The position numbers and the translations under genes were made by a program. 9,844 nt of DNA, from NCBI GenBank assembly GCA_021781625.1, contig JAJXWL010000049.1, forward strand, positions 1-9,844, written 5' to 3'. This stretch comes from a bacterium (GTDB taxonomy: Bacteria; Spirochaetota; Spirochaetia; JABEVK01). Positions 6,631-9,844 of the stretch are shown one piece after another (within the stretch, counting starts at the first letter, position 1; the number at the start of each line of letters is the position of its first letter). Below the pieces are notes generated by a model, which was not told where the DNA came from, searched no databases, and worked only from the letters and a program-made list of their open reading frames with translations.

Positions 6631-7840
6631 GCAACCCTTGGGCCTCGGGAAAGGGTAAAATCGCCCGAGGCAAAAGGCCGTTGGCCCAGGCCAGGAACAG
6701 CCCATAATTGATGACAGGGATCCCCAATTCTTTGAGTTTGTCGATCCTGGTCAGCATTTTATTTCGTGATACCATACAACCGGCGCAGTTTACGACAAGG
6801 GAATACTTGCTTAATTCCTCGTCGTCGGGAATCTCTCTCTTATGTTCAAAAACAGCGCGGGATTGAACCATTTGATGAAACAGGCGGGGAATCTTAACGG
6901 TTCCAATGTCGTCAGCTTGTTTGTGGTGAGCACAGGCCTCCAGGACGAGCACCTTGGCTCCGGGTTTAATACGTTCTAGGGCTGTTATCCCGTCTAAGTA
7001 CACGCTGAGGTCGCCCTTCTTGCGAGCAAAGACGATCGAAAACGAAGTAAGAGGCTGGTCTTCGGGAATATCCGAAGCGACTTTAGAAAACACTTGGCTA
7101 TCGCAAATGACCAACTTGGGCTTGACTCCTAAGCGGTCGTAAAAATCTTTCAGTTCGCGTTCTTTCACGACTAAGCAGGCACAGTCCTTATCGAGGACAT
7201 CTCGGATGGTTTCGACCTGCGGCAAAATCAGACGTCCTTTGGGGGCGGCTAGGTCAATGGGGGTGACTAAAATCAAAAAGTCATTTTCGTTGACCAGACC
7301 CTCTAGAGGAGAAATTTCCCGTTCTGCTAAGGCTGCTTTTTTTTGCAAAAGCTTACGGAATTCGAGAACCCCTTCCCCGGTTAGGTTGTTGACGCGGATC
7401 CCCCCGCGAAGTTCGGCCCAGGCTTTTTTTTCGGGATGAACCCCTAAGTCCACATGGGTCAGCACCAAGGTCATGGCGGGTTTCTTTTCGATCAATTCTT
7501 CCCAAAGGGTGGTTTCTAACGGGGATGGCGGGAGGTCACTTCGAGAAACCAAGACAGGAACATCGCTAACCGCTAACTTCTCGCGGCTTTTTTGGACCCG
7601 CAGTTGCCCAAGCTCACCAACATCGTCGAGCCCTGCCGTATCCACTAAAGCGACTGGACCAAGTTCTCCCAGCTCGAAGGCCCGAGTGACGGGATCCGTG
7701 GTGGTCCCTGGTTCTGCCGAGACGATGGCCGTCTCTGTCCCTAAGAAAGAGTTCAATAAACTGGACTTTCCGGCATTGCGTAAGCCGTAAAATACAATGG
7801 ACAAGCGTTCGGCGAGTGGGGTGGCTTGGGGGGTGCTCAT
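6605..7840 (-). CDS. hydF: [FeFe]-hydrogenase maturation GTPase HydF
   Basis: HydF is the scaffold and GTPase that assembles the diiron subcluster of the H-cluster and passes it to HydA. The 411-residue length is typical. The N-terminal GTPase domain has the P-loop GLRNAGKSS (19-27), switch threonine in PGTTTDP (44-50) and DTAG (67-70). The base-recognition NKxD is replaced by THVD (128-131). A middle dimerisation domain follows. The cluster domain begins near FSIVFARKKGD (267-277) and has C303-A-H305 in EACAHHKQADDIG and C352-AG-C355. The His normally before the second Cys pair is Asn351 here. The ATG overlaps the lyase TGA as ATGA and has its own AGGAG (7846-7850) five bases upstream. The TAG stop falls inside the 3' end of the convergent lipoprotein gene. 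Identity is firm; the effect of the two substitutions is unknown. Confidence 0.96.
   Translation of the reverse strand: MSTPQATPLAERLSIVFYGLRNAGKSSLLNSFLGTETAIVSAEPGTTTDPVTRAFELGELGPVALVDTAGLDDVGELGQLRVQKSREKLAVSDVPVLVSRSDLPPSPLETTLWEELIEKKPAMTLVLTHVDLGVHPEKKAWAELRGGIRVNNLTGEGVLEFRKLLQKKAALAEREISPLEGLVNENDFLILVTPIDLAAPKGRLILPQVETIRDVLDKDCACLVVKERELKDFYDRLGVKPKLVICDSQVFSKVASDIPEDQPLTSFSIVFARKKGDLSVYLDGITALERIKPGAKVLVLEACAHHKQADDIGTVKIPRLFHQMVQSRAVFEHKREIPDDEELSKYSLVVNCAGCMVSRNKMLTRIDKLKELGIPVINYGLFLAWANGLLPRAILPFPEAQGLLSERFSRS
6642..6671 (+). terminator. Hairpin after the second lipoprotein gene, without a U-tract
   Basis: GCCTCGGG (6642-6649) and CCCGAGGC (6664-6671) make a perfect 8-bp GC-rich stem with a 14-base loop, starting 12 bases after the lipoprotein TAA. 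It lies inside the hydF coding end. AAAAGG follows on the + strand rather than a T-run, so a standard intrinsic terminator is not supported. It could define the lipoprotein mRNA 3' end or be a by-product of the PRAILPFPEA codons, a segment that looks conserved in HydF. Confidence 0.35.
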
Positions 7841-9159
7841 GGTGACTCCTGAGGTGGGGCTAAATACGTCGTCAAGGTTTGCGCCTCTAACAAAGCGCCG
7901 ACCTCGGCGGGTGTTAAGCCCAATTCTTGAGTTAAGAGGGTCTCGACGGCGGCCCAGGTTTCTGGGGGTGAGGCTTCCCAGGCGGCCAACACCTTTTTTA
8001 CCCTATCATAGCCCAGTAAGGGAACCAGTGCATTGGCCAGAGCGGCAGACCGAGCCAAGTGATTCTTGAGAACTTGCTCACGTACTTCAAGGCGTTCCAA
8101 CAAGACAACGGCAGCGTCTAAGGCACGGCCTAAGGCGTTCTGCTGGGCTAAAAGACTTTTCAAAACAAAAGGCAAAAACGCATTGAGGGCCAAACGGCCT
8201 GACTGAGTTCCCAAAGACACCTTGTAGCTTTCGCCTTGGACCTCGACGGCAAGGCCTTGAATAAACTCCAGCAGGACGGGGTTGGTTTTGGCGGCCATCA
8301 GGGATGACCCGGCTTGGAGGTTGGGGTGCCGGAATTCCCCAACAGGACTCGAAGTTAAAAACAGGAGGTCTCCAGCCCAACGGAAGAGATTTTCAGCAAC
8401 GAGTCGGTAACCTCCAGCGAGTTCCGAATATTTGTCTAAGTGGGCAATTTCATCGCTGAGGTTTTGACTGCGCGATAAGGGGAGTCCAGTGAGTCTTCTT
8501 AAGTGCTTCTCTGCGGCAAAGACGTAGCGCACCGGTGCCCCGAAACCTGTCCCGATCGCAGTCCCCCCCAAAGCGATGGTTCGCAGTCGTTCTTTGAGTT
8601 TGGCTAAGCGCCAACGGTCACGTTCGACGGGACCTGCCCAAGCCCCGAACATTTGTCCAACCGTCATGGGCAAAGCATCTTGATATTCTGTTCGGGCGGG
8701 GGCAAGAACCTGGGCGTAGCGTTGTTCTTGGGCGACCAGTTTTTCTTGCCAGGTGATGACTTTTTTTTCAATCAAGGTAAGCCCTTCATAAGCAAGGATC
8801 GTCACCGCAGTCGAGAACGTATCGTTGGTCGATTGAAAACGGTTGAGATCCTCAAGCGGATGAAAAGCTCGTCCGACACGGAGACTGGCGAGCTCGGAAG
8901 CCACCTCGTTGAGGTTCATATTAAGACTGGTCCCTGCTCCCCCTTGTTCCAGGGGCAAGATAAATCGTTCGTCGTGCTGACCCTCGCGAATTTCTGCCAA
9001 TACCGTCAGCAAGACTTCGAAATCTTCGGTCGTATACTGGGGTTCGACCTCTTGCCCCGCACGAAGTGCTGCCTCTTTGACAAGAGCATAGGCTCGAATG
9101 ACCTCGCGGGGGGTGCGCGAGCGGCCAAAGTTGGCGGCGGCTTTCTCGGTTTCGGTCAT
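7837..9159 (-). CDS. aspA: Divergent aspartate ammonia-lyase-like enzyme in the hyd maturation operon
   Basis: The 440-residue protein belongs to the fumarase/aspartase superfamily. Motifs in order: GTSLNMNLNEVAS (76-88), SxND as STNDTFSTA (110-118), RTEYQDALPMT (156-166), GGTAIGTG (198-205) and the mobile loop GSSLMAAKTNP (284-294), with S285 the expected catalytic base and K291 and N293 the usual companions. Aspartase would turn L-aspartate into fumarate and ammonia. Oddities: the N-terminal part with YGxxTxRA is missing (about 30-40 residues shorter than usual), the loop has Ala289 where Pro is normal, and Glu158 stands where aspartases have Gln or His near the substrate carboxylate. It overlaps hydE and hydF by ATGA at both ends, so it is translated with them. 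Aspartase-type genes occur beside hyd maturases elsewhere, where ammonia supply has been suggested. The family is certain; the substrate is not. Confidence 0.85.
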   Translation of the reverse strand: MTETEKAAANFGRSRTPREVIRAYALVKEAALRAGQEVEPQYTTEDFEVLLTVLAEIREGQHDERFILPLEQGGAGTSLNMNLNEVASELASLRVGRAFHPLEDLNRFQSTNDTFSTAVTILAYEGLTLIEKKVITWQEKLVAQEQRYAQVLAPARTEYQDALPMTVGQMFGAWAGPVERDRWRLAKLKERLRTIALGGTAIGTGFGAPVRYVFAAEKHLRRLTGLPLSRSQNLSDEIAHLDKYSELAGGYRLVAENLFRWAGDLLFLTSSPVGEFRHPNLQAGSSLMAAKTNPVLLEFIQGLAVEVQGESYKVSLGTQSGRLALNAFLPFVLKSLLAQQNALGRALDAAVVLLERLEVREQVLKNHLARSAALANALVPLLGYDRVKKVLAAWEASPPETWAAVETLLTQELGLTPAEVGALLEAQTLTTYLAPPQESP

Positions 9160-9844
9160 CCAGGTTGTCCCGTGCGCCAGGAGGGGCTGTCTCCCCGAGC
9201 GTAGTCAATTGTTTTTCGCACTAAATGGGTACGGATATCCAAGCAGTTGATGCATTCAAAGCCGGACTCATCCAGGCAGATCTTATTGGGATACAAAAGG
9301 TAGTTCTTTTTGACGTCTTCAGGGGTGATATTGGGCATCAGGACGTTGGCTCCAGCGGCCATCATCTTTTCACGTCCCTGCTTATCCAGACTGCCTGCCG
9401 CTGTGGTGGCGGGCATATTCGCCAGGGGGAGGAGCAGGCGCACCAAGGCTGTCGCCCGTAAAGCGAGTTCGAGGGGCTGTTGGGGGGCGTCTGCCAACGG
9501 TGTTTCGGGGTGAGGAATAAATGGGCCAATCCCGACCATGTCAAAGTGCTTTTCGTAACACAAGAGGGCGTTGTTGATCCGGGTCTCTTCTGTTTCTCCC
9601 GGCAAGCCCACCATAAAACCAGAACCCACTTCCCAGCCCAAGTCACGCAAGTCGTCTAGGGCTTCGAGTCGGCGTTCTAGCGAAACTCCGCACCGAAGAC
9701 GGGCGTGAAGTTCCGGGTCCGAGGTTTCAAAGCGCATCAAATACCGGTCGGCCCCTGCGTCTTTCCATAATCGAAAGGTTTCACGGGACCGAATACCCAG
9801 ACTTAAGGTCACGGCGGCTTCACCCTTGGTGCGGGATTTAATAC
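9156..9844 (-). CDS. hydE: [FeFe]-hydrogenase maturase HydE, radical SAM (5' end outside window)
   Basis: Only the C-terminal 228 or so codons are visible; the reading frame stays open to the window edge, so a GTG at 9812 is not the true start. HydE is a radical SAM enzyme that processes the HydG-made Fe(CO)2(CN)-cysteine unit on the way to the diiron subcluster. The visible half shows the HydE pattern: VTLSLGIRS, AGADRYLMRFETSDPELH, GSGFMVGLPGET, DMVGIGPFIPHPETPL, MPATTAAGSLD and GANVLMPNITPEDVKKNYLLYP. Near the C-terminus is C-x7-C-x2-C (KICLDESGFECINC), the second, non-essential cluster site known from Thermotoga HydE. The radical SAM CxxxCxxC motif lies beyond the window. The TGA overlaps the lyase ATG by four bases, so hydE is read ahead of the lyase and hydF. 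Expected full length is about 350 residues. Confidence 0.96.
   Translation of the reverse strand, partial: IKSRTKGEAAVTLSLGIRSRETFRLWKDAGADRYLMRFETSDPELHARLRCGVSLERRLEALDDLRDLGWEVGSGFMVGLPGETEETRINNALLCYEKHFDMVGIGPFIPHPETPLADAPQQPLELALRATALVRLLLPLANMPATTAAGSLDKQGREKMMAAGANVLMPNITPEDVKKNYLLYPNKICLDESGFECINCLDIRTHLVRKTIDYARGDSPSWRTGQPG

Noticed and set aside
7338..7345. Eight-base A tracts in hydF and the lyase as programmed frameshift sites
   Set aside because: They encode ordinary Lys-Lys pairs, no stimulatory hairpin or useful alternate frame was seen, and the proteins are intact in frame 0.
7473..7790. 105-codon + strand open frame opposite hydF
   Set aside because: It is a Ser/Pro-rich shadow of the GTPase domain codons with no start signal or family pattern.
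8653..9204. 183-codon + strand open frame opposite the lyase
   Set aside because: It is antisense to a strongly supported enzyme gene, has no recognisable motif, and reads like a reverse-frame shadow.
9812..9812. GTG at 9812 as the true start of hydE
   Set aside because: The frame stays open upstream to the window edge with HydE-like sequence, and the radical SAM cysteine motif must lie further upstream.
1..9844. CRISPR arrays, insertion sequences, tRNA or rRNA genes
   Set aside because: No regularly spaced repeats, transposase motifs, terminal inverted repeats, or tRNA-like or rRNA-like stretches were seen on either strand.

Overview
The window holds nine protein genes and no RNA genes, mobile elements or CRISPR. 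Two [FeFe]-hydrogenase maturation genes (hydE, hydF), oxygen-sensitive Fe-S enzymes and two Sec/lipobox lipoproteins point to an anaerobic or fermentative diderm bacterium. The FASC lipobox and Ser/Thr-rich tether of the first lipoprotein would suit a spirochaete, but RlmM-like and TtcA proteins are best known from Proteobacteria, so phylum cannot be fixed from the sequence. By eye the coding DNA is of intermediate GC; the first lipoprotein gene looks clearly more AT-rich than its neighbours.

Layout. (1) Positions 1-1252: a short palindrome-rich leader and a + strand gene for a secreted Ser/Thr-rich lipoprotein of unknown function. (2) Positions 1255-5742, all on the - strand, read in the order ttcA, nadA, nadB, rlmM-like. 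nadA and nadB make quinolinate from aspartate for NAD synthesis; nadC is not in the window. nadB uses a TTG start 17 bp after nadA, and rlmM overlaps nadB by ATGA. An 89-bp gap before nadA carries a candidate promoter merged with a perfect 6-4-6 inverted repeat, so NAD synthesis may be controlled separately from ttcA. (3) Positions 5743-6630: an AT-rich divergent control region with helically phased repeats, then a second + strand lipoprotein of unknown family. (4) Positions 6605-9844 on the - strand: hydE (5' end outside the window), a divergent aspartase-family lyase, and hydF, joined by two ATGA overlaps.

How the parts fit. HydE and HydF build the diiron subcluster of [FeFe] hydrogenase; the third maturase HydG and the hydrogenase HydA must lie outside the window. 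The lyase between them would release ammonia (and fumarate) if it acts on aspartate, and ammonia is a plausible nitrogen source for the bridging amine of the H-cluster. This lyase is the most interesting gene here: it lacks the usual N-terminal segment and has non-standard residues in two active-site motifs. Fumarate could also serve as anaerobic electron acceptor for NadB, linking the two metabolic blocks.

Both + strand lipoprotein genes run head-on into - strand genes (gaps of +2 and -26 bp). In both cases a strong GC-rich inverted repeat without a U-tract lies shortly after the lipoprotein stop, inside the 3' end of the opposing gene.
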